Shown one piece after another: positions 36,685-46,321 of a DNA stretch of 64,000 nt. The position numbers and the translations under genes are program-made. The stretch is from the NCBI RefSeq assembly GCF_008642335.1, contig NZ_CP029191.1, positions 682,001 to 746,000 of the forward strand, read 5' to 3'. The notes under the pieces were generated by a model. It was given only the letters and a program-made list of their open reading frames with translations, was not told where the DNA came from and did not search any database. Numbering within the stretch: position 1 is the stretch's first letter; each line of letters opens with the position of its first letter. This DNA comes from Streptomyces venezuelae. GTDB taxonomy: Bacteria > Actinomycetota > Actinomycetes > Streptomycetales > Streptomycetaceae.

Positions 36685-37872
36685 TCAGTGCCCGCCCTTG
36701 ACCGCCCGCAGCAGAACGAACTTCGGGTCGCTCGCGACGACGTCCGCGTTGCCGAAGAGCTTGCGGAGCTTCACGTGGTAGCCGAGGTGGCGGTTGCCGA
36801 TGACCCACAGCTCGCCGCCCGGACGCAGCGCGGCGCGGGCGCCGGTGAACATGCGGTGGGCGGTGGCGCCGGTCGTGGCCTGGTGGCTGTGGAACGGCGG
36901 GTTGTTCAGGACGACGTCGACCGTTCCCTGCGGTACGGCCGAGAGGGCGTCGCCCGCCACGAAGTGGGCCTTGGCTCCGTCGGCGGCGTTGGCGCGGAAC
37001 GTGGCCTCGGCGGAGGCGACGGCCTGGAACGACTCGTCGATGAAGGTGACCGTGGCGTCGGGGTCGGCGACGGAGGCCGCGGTGCCGAGCACGCCGTTGC
37101 CGCAGCCCAGGTCCACGATGTGGGCGCCGCCGCGGGCGCGCGGCAGGTGCTTGAGGAAGAAGCGGGTGCCGATGTCGAGCCGGTCGGCGCAGAAGATGCC
37201 CGCGTGGTTGACGACCGTGAGGCCCGCACCCGCTCCGGAGTCGGCGGGCAGGACGTAGCGGCCCGGCCAGGGGCTGGGGGCGGCCGTGCGTGCCGGGTCG
37301 GGGGCGCTGAAGACGAGCCGTGCCTTCTGGCGGGCCAGGGAAGTCCTGGTCGGGCCGATGATCCGCTCGAAGAGCTCCAGCGTCGACGTGTGGATCTCGG
37401 TGACCATGCCGGTGCCGATGACGGCCGTGCCTTCGTGCAGGGCGGGCGCGAGCCGGTGGAGCTGGTCCTCCAGGAGTGCGAGGCTCTTCGGTACGCGGAC
37501 GAGAAGCACGTCGACGCGGGCGGGCGGCGCGTCCCTGGTCGTCAACAGGCGTGCCGCGTCCGGTGCGTGGCCCGCGCGCGCGAGGTTGGCGCGGGTCGCC
37601 TGCTGTGCGAGGTACGAGTCGGTGATCTGCACCGGCACGCGCGCGTGCCCGGCGAGCGCGGTGGTCAGCGCGCCCCACCGGTCGCCGAGGACGGCCACCG
37701 TCCCGGAGAGGTCGACGGTGGCGGGAAACCCGTCGGGCGCCGCGTCCTCGTCGCCCGCCAGCTGCCGCAGCAGATAGGCGTCGGCGGCCGACCAGGCGCG
37801 CAGCTGATCGCGGGGGTCCTCCGGGAAGCGGGTGAGGTCGTACGCGCCCCATGACGTGCTCAAACGGTTCAT
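36685..37872 (-). CDS. RsmC/RlmG-type rRNA guanine-N2 methyltransferase
   Basis: A 395-residue protein with duplicated methyltransferase folds, as in RsmC and RlmG. The N-terminal half is degenerate ([17 protein letters not shown]). The catalytic half has the SAM site [21 protein letters not shown] near 250, and the substrate-amine motif [15 protein letters not shown] near 318. The NPPF motif marks amino-group methylation of nucleobases. Most likely it methylates a guanine in ribosomal RNA; which one cannot be decided here. It lies 208 bp upstream of the phosphoketolase on the same strand. Confidence 0.85.
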   Translation of the reverse strand: MNRLSTSWGAYDLTRFPEDPRDQLRAWSAADAYLLRQLAGDEDAAPDGFPATVDLSGTVAVLGDRWGALTTALAGHARVPVQITDSYLAQQATRANLARAGHAPDAARLLTTRDAPPARVDVLLVRVPKSLALLEDQLHRLAPALHEGTAVIGTGMVTEIHTSTLELFERIIGPTRTSLARQKARLVFSAPDPARTAAPSPWPGRYVLPADSGAGAGLTVVNHAGIFCADRLDIGTRFFLKHLPRARGGAHIVDLGCGNGVLGTAASVADPDATVTFIDESFQAVASAEATFRANAADGAKAHFVAGDALSAVPQGTVDVVLNNPPFHSHQATTGATAHRMFTGARAALRPGGELWVIGNRHLGYHVKLRKLFGNADVVASDPKFVLLRAVKGGH

Positions 37873-37915
37873 CGTGCCCTCAGGCTAGCGGAGAGCGGGC
37901 CGCGGGTTTCCCGGG

Positions 37916-38398
37916 TCACTGTCCCGCCGGGGCCGGTTCGAACCAGGTGGGCTCGTCCGCGAGGGCCCGCTTGATCCGGGACAGCGAGAACTCGTGCAGC
38001 GTGGGCAGCGCGTCCACGTCGAACCACGCGACGTCCAGCGACTCGTCGTCGTTGACCCGCGCCTCGCCGCCGACGGCACGGCAGCGCAGGGTGATGTCCA
38101 TGTACTGGCACACGTCGCCGTTGTCGTACGTCACGGGTTGGAGGGCCTGGACCAGGACGACGCGTTCGGGGACGCAATGCACGGCCGTCTCCTCGTACAC
38201 CTCGCGCACCGCGCACTGCGCGGGCTGCTCGCCCGGCTCCGGGATGCCGCCGATCGCCGACCACCTGCCGTTGTCGGAGCGCCGCCCGAGCAACACCCTT
38301 CCCTCGTCGTCGAAGACGATGGCGGTGACCCCGGGGAGCCAGAGCAACTGCTGGCCGGCGTCGGCGCGGATGGTGCGGATGAAATCAGGAGTAGCCAT
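37916..38398 (-). CDS. Nudix hydrolase
   Basis: A 160-residue protein with a complete Nudix box, GGIPEPGEQPAQCAVREVYEE (central part), near residues 46-68 (pattern G-x5-E-x7-REVYEE-x-A). The surrounding GVTAIVFDDEGRVLLGRRSDNGRWSAIG and the later DESLDVAWFDVDALP are typical of the large NUDIX NTP-hydrolase group. It hydrolyses a nucleoside-diphosphate-linked substrate in a metal-dependent manner; which one is unknown. It begins 44 bp upstream of the methyltransferase start and may share its transcript. Confidence 0.9.
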   Translation of the reverse strand: MATPDFIRTIRADAGQQLLWLPGVTAIVFDDEGRVLLGRRSDNGRWSAIGGIPEPGEQPAQCAVREVYEETAVHCVPERVVLVQALQPVTYDNGDVCQYMDITLRCRAVGGEARVNDDESLDVAWFDVDALPTLHEFSLSRIKRALADEPTWFEPAPAGQ

Positions 38399-38484
38399 GC
38401 TCCGACCCTAACGGCGGTACGCCGCAGATCAGTCGGGGGCCAGGGGCGTGGATCCGGGCCCGGCGATCGGCAGTTGCTCCCCCG

Positions 38485-40098
38485 CTACTTCCCGGGGTTC
38501 CGCCGGGCCCGCGCCGCCGACGTGACGGCCCAGCCGAGACCGCCCGCGGCGATCAGGACCAGGATGCCCTCGGGGAGTACGCCGAGACGGGTCGCGGGGG
38601 TCCGCGACGAGCGCAGCGGGACCTTCTCGACGAGCGAGTCCGCCGTATACCACGTCGTCTTCGACTTGATCTTCCCGTCCGGCATGATGACGGCGCTGAC
38701 GCCGCTGGTCACCGGGACCGTGACGGCGCGGCTGTGCTCGACCGCGCGGATCCGGGACATGGCGAGCTGCTGGTAGGTCATCTCGCTGCGGTCGAAGGTG
38801 GCGTTGTTGCTGGGCACGGAGATGATCTGCGCGCCGTGGGTGACGGTGTCGCGCACCGCCCAGTCGAAGGCCGCCTCGTAGCAGGTCGCGATGCCCACCT
38901 TCGTCCCCGCCATGGTGAAGACGCCGGGGTCGGTGCCGCGGCTGAAGTCCCTGCGCACCTTGTCGACGTCACTGCTGAAGGCGCTGACCAGGGAGCGCAG
39001 CGGGATGTACTCGCCGAACGGCTGGATCTGCCGCTTGTCGTAGGTGTCCGTGGGGCCCTTCTCCGGGTCCCAGAGGATCTGTTCGTTGTAGAGCTTGCCG
39101 TTCTTGTTCTCGACGACTCCGCCGACGGAGACCGGCGCGCCGATGGCCTTGACGGCGCCCTCGATGGCGAGGCGCGCGTCCGGGTTGGCGAAGGGGTCGA
39201 TGTCGGAGGAGTTCTCCGGCCACAGGACGAGGTCCGGGCGTGCCACCTTGCCGGCCTTCACCTCGGCAGCGAGGCGTTCGGTCTCGCGCACGTGGTGGTC
39301 GAGGACGGCGCGGCGCTGCGCGTTGAAGCCGAGGCCCGCGCGCGGGACGTTGCCCTGGATGGCCGCGACGGTGGCGGTGCCGTCCTCCGCGGCGTCGCTG
39401 ACGAGCGGGCGCGCCGCGAAGGCACCGAGGAGGGGGACGAGCACGGCGAGCGCCGCGACGGCCACGGGGCCGCGCTGCGGGACACGGGTGGCGCGTACGT
39501 CGACGACCCGGCGCACCACTTCGTACAGCCCGAAGCCGCACAGGACGACGGCGAATCCGAGTACGGGGGTGCCGCCGAGCGCGGCGAGCGGCAGGAACAC
39601 GCCGTCCGCCTGACCGAAGGCGATCTTTCCCCAGGGGAAGCCGCTGAACGGCACGCGCGCGCGTGCCGCTTCTCCGGCGATCCACAGGGCGGCCGCCCAC
39701 AGCGGATATCCGGGCAGCCGTGAGACGGCGGCGATGCCCGCGCCGACGAGGGCGACGAAGACCGCTTCGACCGCGGCGAGGGCCAGCCACGGTCCTGGCC
39801 CGACCTCGACGCCGGTCCATACGAGGAGCGGCAGGAGGAAGCCGAGACCGAAGAGGTAACCGAGGCCCAGGCCCGCCTTCCAGGTGCGGCCGCGCAGACA
39901 CCAGGCGAGGGCGCCGAAGGCGGGGAGCGCCAGCCACCACAGGGTGCGGGGCGGGAAGCTGACGTAGAGCAGCACTCCGGAGAGGGCCGCCACGGCGGCG
40001 GGCACGAACCGGCGCAGGAGACGCGTGGCGCGGGAGGCCTGCGGGGGCTGTGGATCGAGCTGATCCGGCTCGTCTACGGGAGTGGTGGTGGCGGTCAC
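38485..40098 (-). CDS. lnt: apolipoprotein N-acyltransferase
   Basis: A 537-residue polytopic membrane enzyme. Five or six hydrophobic segments fill the first 210 residues, followed by the nitrilase-like extracytoplasmic domain. The catalytic triad is Glu in PDLVLWPENSSD near 291, Lys in KRQIQPFGEYIP near 353, and Cys in GIATCYEAAFDW near 405. It transfers a third acyl chain to the N-terminal cysteine of lipoproteins. The GTG at 40098 gives a cytosolic Thr/Pro-rich leader; no strong ribosome site was seen. There is no fused Ppm1 glycosyltransferase domain. Confidence 0.92.
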   Translation of the reverse strand: MTATTTPVDEPDQLDPQPPQASRATRLLRRFVPAAVAALSGVLLYVSFPPRTLWWLALPAFGALAWCLRGRTWKAGLGLGYLFGLGFLLPLLVWTGVEVGPGPWLALAAVEAVFVALVGAGIAAVSRLPGYPLWAAALWIAGEAARARVPFSGFPWGKIAFGQADGVFLPLAALGGTPVLGFAVVLCGFGLYEVVRRVVDVRATRVPQRGPVAVAALAVLVPLLGAFAARPLVSDAAEDGTATVAAIQGNVPRAGLGFNAQRRAVLDHHVRETERLAAEVKAGKVARPDLVLWPENSSDIDPFANPDARLAIEGAVKAIGAPVSVGGVVENKNGKLYNEQILWDPEKGPTDTYDKRQIQPFGEYIPLRSLVSAFSSDVDKVRRDFSRGTDPGVFTMAGTKVGIATCYEAAFDWAVRDTVTHGAQIISVPSNNATFDRSEMTYQQLAMSRIRAVEHSRAVTVPVTSGVSAVIMPDGKIKSKTTWYTADSLVEKVPLRSSRTPATRLGVLPEGILVLIAAGGLGWAVTSAARARRNPGK

Positions 40099-40242
40099 TC
40101 GGGGAGTGTACGGCGCGTCACGAGGCCGCCGACAGCGCGGTCCGCGGGGTGCTGGAGGGGCAGCGGCCCGGCCGCCCCGCGACCCGTCCGACGAATCGTT
40201 CCTGCACAACTGGTCCCAAAGCGGGGCGTCAGCCGTTAGCGT

Positions 40243-41385
40243 GTGGCCGAGTCCCCGAGGCCCGTCCGGTCCACGTCACCGTGGAGAAGGTCCGCGCCGG
40301 TGGGGGCCCGTCACATACCGGGGGGCGACGGGGTGGGGTCAACGGGTACGGCCGCTTCGGCCTGTCCGGAAGCGGCGCACGAGCGACGGAGCGCGTCCGA
40401 CGCGACCGGCGGGGCACTGCTCGGCGCGTGTGCTGCCTGGGCGCTGATCACCGCGGGTGCGCACGGGGGCAGTCCCGAAGGGGTGCTCCTCGCGGTGCTC
40501 GCCGTGGCGGCGGGGTACGCGGGCGGACGGATCTGCGGGGCGCTGCTCCCGGTCGCCGCGCCGTGCGCGGGCGCGCTCACCGGGCTCGGCCTCGCCGTGG
40601 CGGCGCCGCGCCTCACGCTCGCCCCCTCCTCTCCTCTGGGCCACGCGGGCGCTACCGCCGCCCTGCTGATCCTTTCGGCGGGTGCGGCGTGCTGCGCGGC
40701 CTGGGCGGCCCGTACCCCTTCCCTCCGCCTGGCGCTGCGGCTGCTCGCCGCGGGCATCGCGGGTGCCGCGGCGGCCCTCGGCTCACCCGTCGGCTGCGTC
40801 GGCTCAGTCGTGGTCCTGCTCTGCTCGCTGGCGGCGGCACGGCTGCGCAACCGGGCTCTGGGCATCGTCGGGCTCGCCGCCGCGTCGGTCCTGGTCACCG
40901 GCGTCTCCCTGGCCCTGGCCGACGACTCCCTGCCGGAGGGTCTGACGGCCCCGCTGGAGGGCAGCATCGGCCACCACCGTGTGGTGCTGTGGCAGGACGC
41001 CCTGAGCCTCGCGGAACGCGAGCCCGCGATGGGGGTGGGTCCGGGCCGCTTCGGCGACGTCAGTCCCGTCGCGGCCGACGCCCTCGTCACGGACGGCAAA
41101 CCGCACTCGGCACCGCTGCAGCAGGCGTCGGAGCAGGGGATCGTCGGGGCGGCGCTGCTGGCAGCGGTGTTCTGCTGGCTCCTTTACGCCCTGTGGCGCT
41201 CCCCCGGCTCGACGCAGGTGGTCCTGTCGGCGGGCGCGGCCCTCACGGCGCTGACGGCCGTAGCGGCGGTGGGCAACGCGCTGAGCGTGACGACGGTGAC
41301 GACGGGGGCGGGCCTGCTGGCGGGCATGGCAACAGCGCGGCCCCTGCACGCCGGGCACGAGGGGGAGCCCACACACCCCGCCTGA
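40243..41385 (+). CDS. O-antigen ligase-like (Wzy_C) membrane protein
   Basis: About 380 residues with roughly ten Ala/Leu/Gly-rich membrane segments. A single long external loop near residues 240-290 contains GSIGHHRVVLWQDALSLAEREPAMGVGPGRFGD, then HSAPLQQASEQGIVG. The (H)R...W.DAL...P..G.GPG pattern and the final E-x-G-I-V-G are those of Wzy_C/O-antigen ligase proteins, which join or polymerise glycans. In a Gram-positive the acceptor would be another envelope glycan; this is inference. The GTG at 40243 adds a 50-residue polar N-terminus that may be too long. Confidence 0.75.
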   Translation: MAESPRPVRSTSPWRRSAPVGARHIPGGDGVGSTGTAASACPEAAHERRSASDATGGALLGACAAWALITAGAHGGSPEGVLLAVLAVAAGYAGGRICGALLPVAAPCAGALTGLGLAVAAPRLTLAPSSPLGHAGATAALLILSAGAACCAAWAARTPSLRLALRLLAAGIAGAAAALGSPVGCVGSVVVLLCSLAAARLRNRALGIVGLAAASVLVTGVSLALADDSLPEGLTAPLEGSIGHHRVVLWQDALSLAEREPAMGVGPGRFGDVSPVAADALVTDGKPHSAPLQQASEQGIVGAALLAAVFCWLLYALWRSPGSTQVVLSAGAALTALTAVAAVGNALSVTTVTTGAGLLAGMATARPLHAGHEGEPTHPA

Positions 41386-41413
41386 ACGCGACACCGGGCG
41401 CCCGGCCGTCAGG

Positions 41414-41962
41414 TCAACCCGACGTGCCCTTGAGGCGGAGGCGGGCCCTGATCGCTCGTACCGCCGACTCCGCGTCGTCGACCGTCACCGTGAACTTGTG
41501 GCCGTCGCCCAGGCTGAGCACCAGGCCCTCGCCGCGCCGGACCACCACGGCGGTGCCCTTTTCCGGGCGCCAGCGGTAGCCCCAGCCGCCCCACTGCCGG
41601 GGCGTCACGGCGGGGGCGAAGTCCGCGCCGACGACTTGGGAGAGCGGGATGAGGCGGCGCGGCAGGCCCAGGTGGCCGCAGCGCACCTCCAGGTAGTCCT
41701 TCTCGACCTTCACGGCCACGTGGACGAAGGCGAGCGTCCCGAAGAGCATCAGGAGCCCGACCGCGATGCACCCGACGACGGACATGACCAGCGGCAGGAT
41801 GCCCGAGGTCCACATGGAGTCGACCGCGAGCTCGATGCCGAGCGCCAGGCAGGCGGCACCGGCGCACGCCAGGAGCCACTGGGCGCGGTTGGTCGCGCGT
41901 CCGGTCCAGACTTCGTGCGGGCTGTCGGATGCGGCCCGCTCTTCGGGGGCTTGGTCCTTCAT
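41414..41962 (-). CDS. membrane protein with a PH-like domain
   Basis: About 182 residues. Two membrane helices (WLLACAGAACLALGIELA and ILPLVMSVVGCIAVGLLMLFG) are followed by a soluble domain with the bacterial PH-like pattern LEVRCGHLGLPRRLIPLSQVVGADF ... GYRWRPEKGTAVVVRRGEGLVLSLGDGHKFTVTVDDAE. Such proteins are common in Streptomyces and have no defined role. ATG at 41962 is chosen over an in-frame upstream start at 41998. It is convergent with the Wzy_C-type gene. Confidence 0.8.
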   Translation of the reverse strand: MKDQAPEERAASDSPHEVWTGRATNRAQWLLACAGAACLALGIELAVDSMWTSGILPLVMSVVGCIAVGLLMLFGTLAFVHVAVKVEKDYLEVRCGHLGLPRRLIPLSQVVGADFAPAVTPRQWGGWGYRWRPEKGTAVVVRRGEGLVLSLGDGHKFTVTVDDAESAVRAIRARLRLKGTSG

Positions 41963-42036
41963 GCATCCGAGACTACTCAGATTCCGGCGTGAAGCCACCG
42001 CGTCACAGAGAGCGACCGCCGGGTCGGAGCACGGCG

Positions 42037-42825
42037 TCAGAGGGCCGGGCTGGTCTCCGCGAGCATGCGGCCCTCGGCGTACGCGAGCGCCGCGGCGGGC
42101 AGCTGCTCCTCACGCCCGCTGAGCAGGACCGTGAGGCCGGGCACCGCGTCCGTGGCGCCGATGTTGGCGCCCGCCCTGCGCAGCGCCTGCGCGGCCACCG
42201 CGCCGGCCGAACCGTGCAGGACCAGCTGCGGCTGTCCGGGCTGCTGGACGGCGGCACGAATACGCTCGGCGACCAGCTCGTAATGGGTGCACCCCAGGAC
42301 AACGGCCCTTACATCCGGGGGCGTGAGGGCCGCCGCGGCGGCGATCGTCTCGTCGATGGCCGCCTCGTCCGCGTACTGCACGGCGTCGGCGAGCCCGGGA
42401 CACGGCACCTCGGCGACGGCGACGCCGTTCGCGAAGTCCTCGATGAGGCCGCGCTGGTAGGGGCTGCCGGTGGTGGCGGGGGTGGCCCAGATGGCCACGG
42501 GTCCGCCGCCCGCCGCCGCGGCCGCGGGCTTGATCGCCGGCACGGTCCCGATGACGGGGAACTCCGACTCGAAGCGGGCCCGCAGGGTGGGCAGCGCGTG
42601 CACGGTGGCCGTGTTGCAGGCCACGATCAGCGCGTCGGGCCGGTGCGCGGCGGCGGCCTCGGCGACGCCGACGGCACGCGCGGTGAGGTCCTCCGGCGTG
42701 CGCGGCCCCCACGGCATGCCGTCCGGGTCGGAGGAGAGAACGAGATCGGCGTCGGGCCGAAGGCGACGCACAGCGGCCGCCGCGGCGAGCAGTCCGATGC
42801 CGGAGTCCATGAGCGCGATCTTCAC
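42037..42825 (-). CDS. glutamate/aspartate racemase-family protein (MurI-like)
   Basis: About 262 residues. The two catalytic cysteines of the Asp/Glu racemase superfamily are visible: ALIVACNTATVHALP near 70, and AVVLGCTHYELVAERI near 178. The N-terminal DSGIGLL differs from the usual MurI DSGVGGL, and overall it is a divergent member, so L-glutamate to D-glutamate conversion for peptidoglycan is possible but not certain; an accessory racemase is the other option. The GTG at 42825 follows GGTGA at 4 nt. It is divergent from the glycosyltransferase gene, with a hairpin between them. Confidence 0.78.
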   Translation of the reverse strand: MKIALMDSGIGLLAAAAAVRRLRPDADLVLSSDPDGMPWGPRTPEDLTARAVGVAEAAAAHRPDALIVACNTATVHALPTLRARFESEFPVIGTVPAIKPAAAAAGGGPVAIWATPATTGSPYQRGLIEDFANGVAVAEVPCPGLADAVQYADEAAIDETIAAAAALTPPDVRAVVLGCTHYELVAERIRAAVQQPGQPQLVLHGSAGAVAAQALRRAGANIGATDAVPGLTVLLSGREEQLPAAALAYAEGRMLAETSPAL

Positions 42826-42846
42826 CCGGTCACCATAGTCGATGGG

Positions 42847-42870
42847 CCCCACAGGCACCGTCCTGTGGGG
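42847..42870. promoter_or_regulatory. perfect inverted repeat between divergent racemase-like and glycosyltransferase genes
   Basis: CCCCACAGG (42847-42855) and CCTGTGGGG (42862-42870) form a 9-bp inverted repeat with a 6-nt gap. It lies 22 bp from the racemase-like start and 14 bp from the glycosyltransferase start, so it may be an operator or an mRNA hairpin that affects initiation. Confidence 0.5.
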
Positions 42871-42883
42871 CAGACTTCGGCGG

Positions 42884-44074
42884 ATGAGCGCCGTTGCGTG
42901 GACCGCCACCGGATCGCTTGCCGCGTGGCTGTGGCTTCTGTTGGGGCAGGGCTTCTTCTGGCGTACCGACGTGCGGCTGCCACCGCGCGGGGAGCCGGAC
43001 GTGTGGCCCTCGGTCGGTGTCGTCGTCCCCGCGCGGGACGAGGCGGCGGTGCTGGCACGGAGCCTGCCCTCGCTGCTCGCGCAGGACTATCCGGGGCGGG
43101 CCGAGGTCTTCCTCGTCGACGACGGGAGTACGGACGGCACGGGCGAGCTGGCACGCGCGCTGGCCGAGCGGCACGGCGGCCTGCCGCTGACCGTCGGCTC
43201 GCCCGGCGAGCCGCCCGCGGGCTGGACGGGCAAGCTCTGGGCGGTACGGCACGGCATCGGCCTCGCCCGCGCGCGGGACCCCGAATACCTTCTGCTCACC
43301 GACGCGGACATCGCCCACGAGCCGGACAGCCTGCGCCGGTTGGTGGCCGCCGCGGGCAGTGGGGGCTACGACCTCGTGTCGCAGATGGCCAGGCTGCGGG
43401 TGGAGAGCCTGTGGGAGCGCCTGGTGGTCCCGGCCTTCGTGTACTTCTTCGCGCAGCTCTATCCGTTCCGGTGGATCGGACGGAAGGGATCGCGGACGGC
43501 GGCCGCGGCGGGCGGCTGCGTCCTGCTGCGGACGGACGCCGCCGAGCGCGCCCGCATCCCCGACGCCATCCGGCAGGCGGTGATCGACGACGTGGCGCTG
43601 GCGCGCGCGGTGAAGGGCGCGGGCGGCCACATCTGGCTCGGGCTCGCCGACGGCGTGGACAGCGTGCGTCCGTATCCGCGCCTGGCCGACCTGTGGCGCA
43701 TGGTCTCGCGCAGCGCGTACGCGCAGCTGCGGCACAACGTCCTGCTGCTCGTCGGCACGGTCGCGGGGCTCGCGGTGGTATATCTCGTCCCGCCGGTGGC
43801 GCTGGTCGCCGGGCTCGTCACGGGCAGCCCCGCGGCGGCGGTGGCCGGTGGGCTCGCGTGGCTGGTGATGACGGCGACGTATCTGCCGATGCTCCGCTAC
43901 TACCGCCAGCCGCTCGCCCTCGCGCTTGTGCTGCCCGGCACCGCGTTCCTCTACCTCTTGATGACGGTGGATTCGGCGGTGCAGCACTACAGGGGACGTG
44001 GTGCCGCGTGGAAGGGGCGTACGTACACACGCCCCGACCCCACCGCCCCGGAGCCCTCGCCCGAACAGCCCTGA
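42884..44074 (+). CDS. HpnB-type family 2 glycosyltransferase
   Basis: About 396 residues. An N-terminal membrane helix (SLAAWLWLLLGQGFFW) is followed by a GT-A domain: SVGVVVPARDEAAVLARSL, the sugar-nucleotide site VFLVDDGSTDGTGELAR near 80, and the DxD-like motif LLLTDADIAHEP near 140. Three membrane helices lie near the C-terminus. The extended WTGKLWAVRHGI and the overall layout match the hopene-associated glycosyltransferase HpnB family. No hopanoid genes are in the window, so the lipid acceptor is unknown. ATG at 42884 is chosen; an in-frame ATG at 42842 would start inside the inverted repeat. Confidence 0.85.
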   Translation: MSAVAWTATGSLAAWLWLLLGQGFFWRTDVRLPPRGEPDVWPSVGVVVPARDEAAVLARSLPSLLAQDYPGRAEVFLVDDGSTDGTGELARALAERHGGLPLTVGSPGEPPAGWTGKLWAVRHGIGLARARDPEYLLLTDADIAHEPDSLRRLVAAAGSGGYDLVSQMARLRVESLWERLVVPAFVYFFAQLYPFRWIGRKGSRTAAAAGGCVLLRTDAAERARIPDAIRQAVIDDVALARAVKGAGGHIWLGLADGVDSVRPYPRLADLWRMVSRSAYAQLRHNVLLLVGTVAGLAVVYLVPPVALVAGLVTGSPAAAVAGGLAWLVMTATYLPMLRYYRQPLALALVLPGTAFLYLLMTVDSAVQHYRGRGAAWKGRTYTRPDPTAPEPSPEQP

Positions 44075-44078
44075 GCGG

Positions 44079-45389
44079 CTACTTCCTGCCGGGCGTCCAG
44101 TTCATGCCCCAGCCGTAGGCGTGGTCCATGGTGCGCTGCGGGCTCACGCCGCGGTCGGGCACCAGGTAGCGGGCCTCGCGCTGGACGACGAGGTCGCCGC
44201 CGTTGTTGGTGAGCAGGGCCAGCGCGCACACCGTCGAGGGGACCGTGCACTCGTCGAGGGAGAACTCGACGGGGGCGCCGTGCTGCGGCTGGAGGGTGAC
44301 CGTGGCGTTGAGGTCGGCGAAGCTCCGCGCGCCTTCGTAGATGGTCACGAAGATGACGATGCGCCGGAAGTCCTTGATGTGGTCCAGGTTGATGGTGAGG
44401 TTCTCGCCGGTGGCGACGGCGCCGGTGCGGTCGTCGCCGTCGAGCAGGATGTACGGCGGCTGGTTGAGCGCTCCGAAGGCGTTGCCGAGGGCCTGGACGA
44501 CACCCTTGCGGCCGTCGGCGAGTTCGTAGAGGGCGCACAGGTCGAGGTCGAGGTCGGCGTGCATGGCGACGGCCCTGCCGAGCTTGGCGCCCCAGCCCTT
44601 GAACTGCTTGCGCACCTCCCAGTTGAGGTTCACGCGCATGCCGCCCGAGGTGCCGCCCTGCTTGGTCAGGGAGACGGATGGCGCGTCCTTGGTCAGCGTG
44701 ACCTTGGTCAGGCGCACGGGCGCGGCGGCGGCCGGCGGGGCCTGAGGGGGCGCGGGGGCGGCGGGCTGCTGGGCGACGGGGGCGGGCGGCGCCACCGGCG
44801 CGGGCGGGGGCGCGGGTGCCGGGGCGGGCGGGGCCATGGGTGCCGGGGCGGCGGCCTGCTGCGGCTCGTCCACCGAGATGCCGTAGTCCGTGGCGAGCCC
44901 TTCGAGGCCGCTGCCGTAGCCCTGGCCGACCGCGCGGAACTTCCAGGCGCCCTGGCGCCGGTAGAGCTCGCCGAGGACGAAGGCGGTCTCCACGGTGGCG
45001 TCCGCGCTGTCGTAGCGCGCGAGTTCGGCGCCGTTCGACGCGTCGAGGACGCGGATGTACAGACCGGGCACCTGGCCGAAAGTGCCACCGTCGGCCGACG
45101 CGGCGAGCACGACGGTCTCGATCCCGGGCTCCACGCGCGCGAGGTCGACGCTCAGGACATCGGTGACCCCGGCGCCGGAGGTCGTCTTTCCTTCGTGGCG
45201 CACCGCTCCGGAGGAGTGCGCGGGCTGGTTGTAAAAGACGAAGTCCGCGTCCGAGCGCACCTTTCCGGAAGACGACAACAACAGCGCGGAGGCATCGGCG
45301 TCGGGCACTCCCGCCCCGGAACCCCACCCCAATTCGATCCGTACCGCGGGTGCCGGTACGGGAACATTCGATCCTTTAGACATTGTCAT
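44079..45389 (-). CDS. double TerD-domain protein
   Basis: A 436-residue protein. The first TerD domain spans about 1-165 (SALLLSSSGKVRSDADFVFYNQ, VDLARVEPGIETVVLAAS, YDSADATVETAFVLGELYRR). A Pro/Ala linker covers about 173-223. A second, more divergent TerD domain covers about 228-436 (GMRVNLNWEVRKQF, DLDLDLCALYELADGRKGVVQALG, ENLTINLDHIKDFRRIVIFVTIYEG). TerD domains bind Ca and belong to the tellurite/stress-response network, which in Streptomyces affects calcium-linked development. Two near starts exist (45389 and 45383). It is divergent from the Pro/Tyr-rich gene to its right. Confidence 0.9.
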   Translation of the reverse strand: MTMSKGSNVPVPAPAVRIELGWGSGAGVPDADASALLLSSSGKVRSDADFVFYNQPAHSSGAVRHEGKTTSGAGVTDVLSVDLARVEPGIETVVLAASADGGTFGQVPGLYIRVLDASNGAELARYDSADATVETAFVLGELYRRQGAWKFRAVGQGYGSGLEGLATDYGISVDEPQQAAAPAPMAPPAPAPAPPPAPVAPPAPVAQQPAAPAPPQAPPAAAAPVRLTKVTLTKDAPSVSLTKQGGTSGGMRVNLNWEVRKQFKGWGAKLGRAVAMHADLDLDLCALYELADGRKGVVQALGNAFGALNQPPYILLDGDDRTGAVATGENLTINLDHIKDFRRIVIFVTIYEGARSFADLNATVTLQPQHGAPVEFSLDECTVPSTVCALALLTNNGGDLVVQREARYLVPDRGVSPQRTMDHAYGWGMNWTPGRK

Positions 45390-45670
45390 GTCCGCCCCCA
45401 TCGCAAGTCGCCGTCCGGCAGGGCCGCCGTTTCCGTTCATGACCAACCTATTACCCGGAGCTCCCGGAGGCCCACGACCGTGCCCCGCGGGCCCCGGGGC
45501 CAACCCCAGGTAACCCCTCAGGAGCTCGGCCTTTACACGATCCGAACATCGTTCGGCGACCGATTTTCCCAAGTTCGCTCGCATTGGGGATCCGCAGCCA
45601 CAGCCGACACGTAAAACAACCCTCTTATCGGTCTCCCCAACCAGCACATCTAGGGCTTAACTTATGGAGC

Positions 45671-46096
45671 ATGACCTCCCCCCGCTCCACCTATGGCGGC
45701 GGTTACTACTCCGCGCCGTCCTTCCCGGACACTCCGATCTATGACTCCCTCGTCGCAGAGCGGGGCACTCCTCAGATCGCCCCGATCCGGGTTCCCTCCG
45801 CGTACGACACGGGCAGTCACCTGCCCGCGCTGCCGGCCGCACTGCCCGCGTTGCCGGCCGCCCCGTCCCATCCCCAGCAGGGGTACGGCTACCCCCAGGC
45901 CCAGCAGCCCGCACCGCTGCAGCAGGCCCCGGCGCCGTACATCCCGCAGCAGACCGGGGGCCCGCGCGGCTACCCGGGCGCCCAGCCCCAGCGGCCGGCC
46001 CCCGGCACGGGGTACGAGGCGATGCGCCCCGCGCAGCCACGCCCGGCCCCGTCGTCGTACGAGGATCCGTACAACCGCCCCTACCGCGGGTACTGA
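45671..46096 (+). CDS. Pro/Gln/Tyr-rich hypothetical protein (DUF6643-like)
   Basis: A 141-residue, probably unstructured protein. A conserved-looking N-terminus, MTSPRSTYGGGYYSAPSFPD, with TPIYDSLVAERGTPQIAPIRVP is followed by a Pro/Ala/Gln/Tyr-rich tail ending SSYEDPYNRPYRGY. It resembles short Streptomyces proteins annotated as DUF6643; function unknown. GGAG is only one nucleotide before the ATG, so translation may be leaderless or start slightly differently. A strong hairpin terminator follows at 46169-46194. Confidence 0.75.
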   Translation: MTSPRSTYGGGYYSAPSFPDTPIYDSLVAERGTPQIAPIRVPSAYDTGSHLPALPAALPALPAAPSHPQQGYGYPQAQQPAPLQQAPAPYIPQQTGGPRGYPGAQPQRPAPGTGYEAMRPAQPRPAPSSYEDPYNRPYRGY

Positions 46097-46168
46097 TCGC
46101 CGCCGGGCTCCGGGCGGCCAGGGGGCACGCTCCGCGTGAGGCCGCCGCCGGGCCCGCATGACGCCGGT

Positions 46169-46194
46169 CGCCGCCGGGTAACCACCCGGCGGCG
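46169..46194. terminator. GC-rich hairpin terminator
   Basis: CGCCGCCGGGT and ACCCGGCGGCG form an 11-bp perfect stem with an AACC loop, followed by GCTTTCGTGTGT. It lies 73 bp after the DUF6643-like gene. Confidence 0.7.
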
Positions 46195-46321
46195 GCTTTC
46201 GTGTGTCCGCGTGCGGTCTCCCCGAATGATCGATGCCCGAAGGGGAACTCGACGCCGGGCCATGGCCGTTGAGATCCTGGGCACGCAGCACGGCGGAGGG
46301 ACGCGGAAGGGGGTGCGGGCA

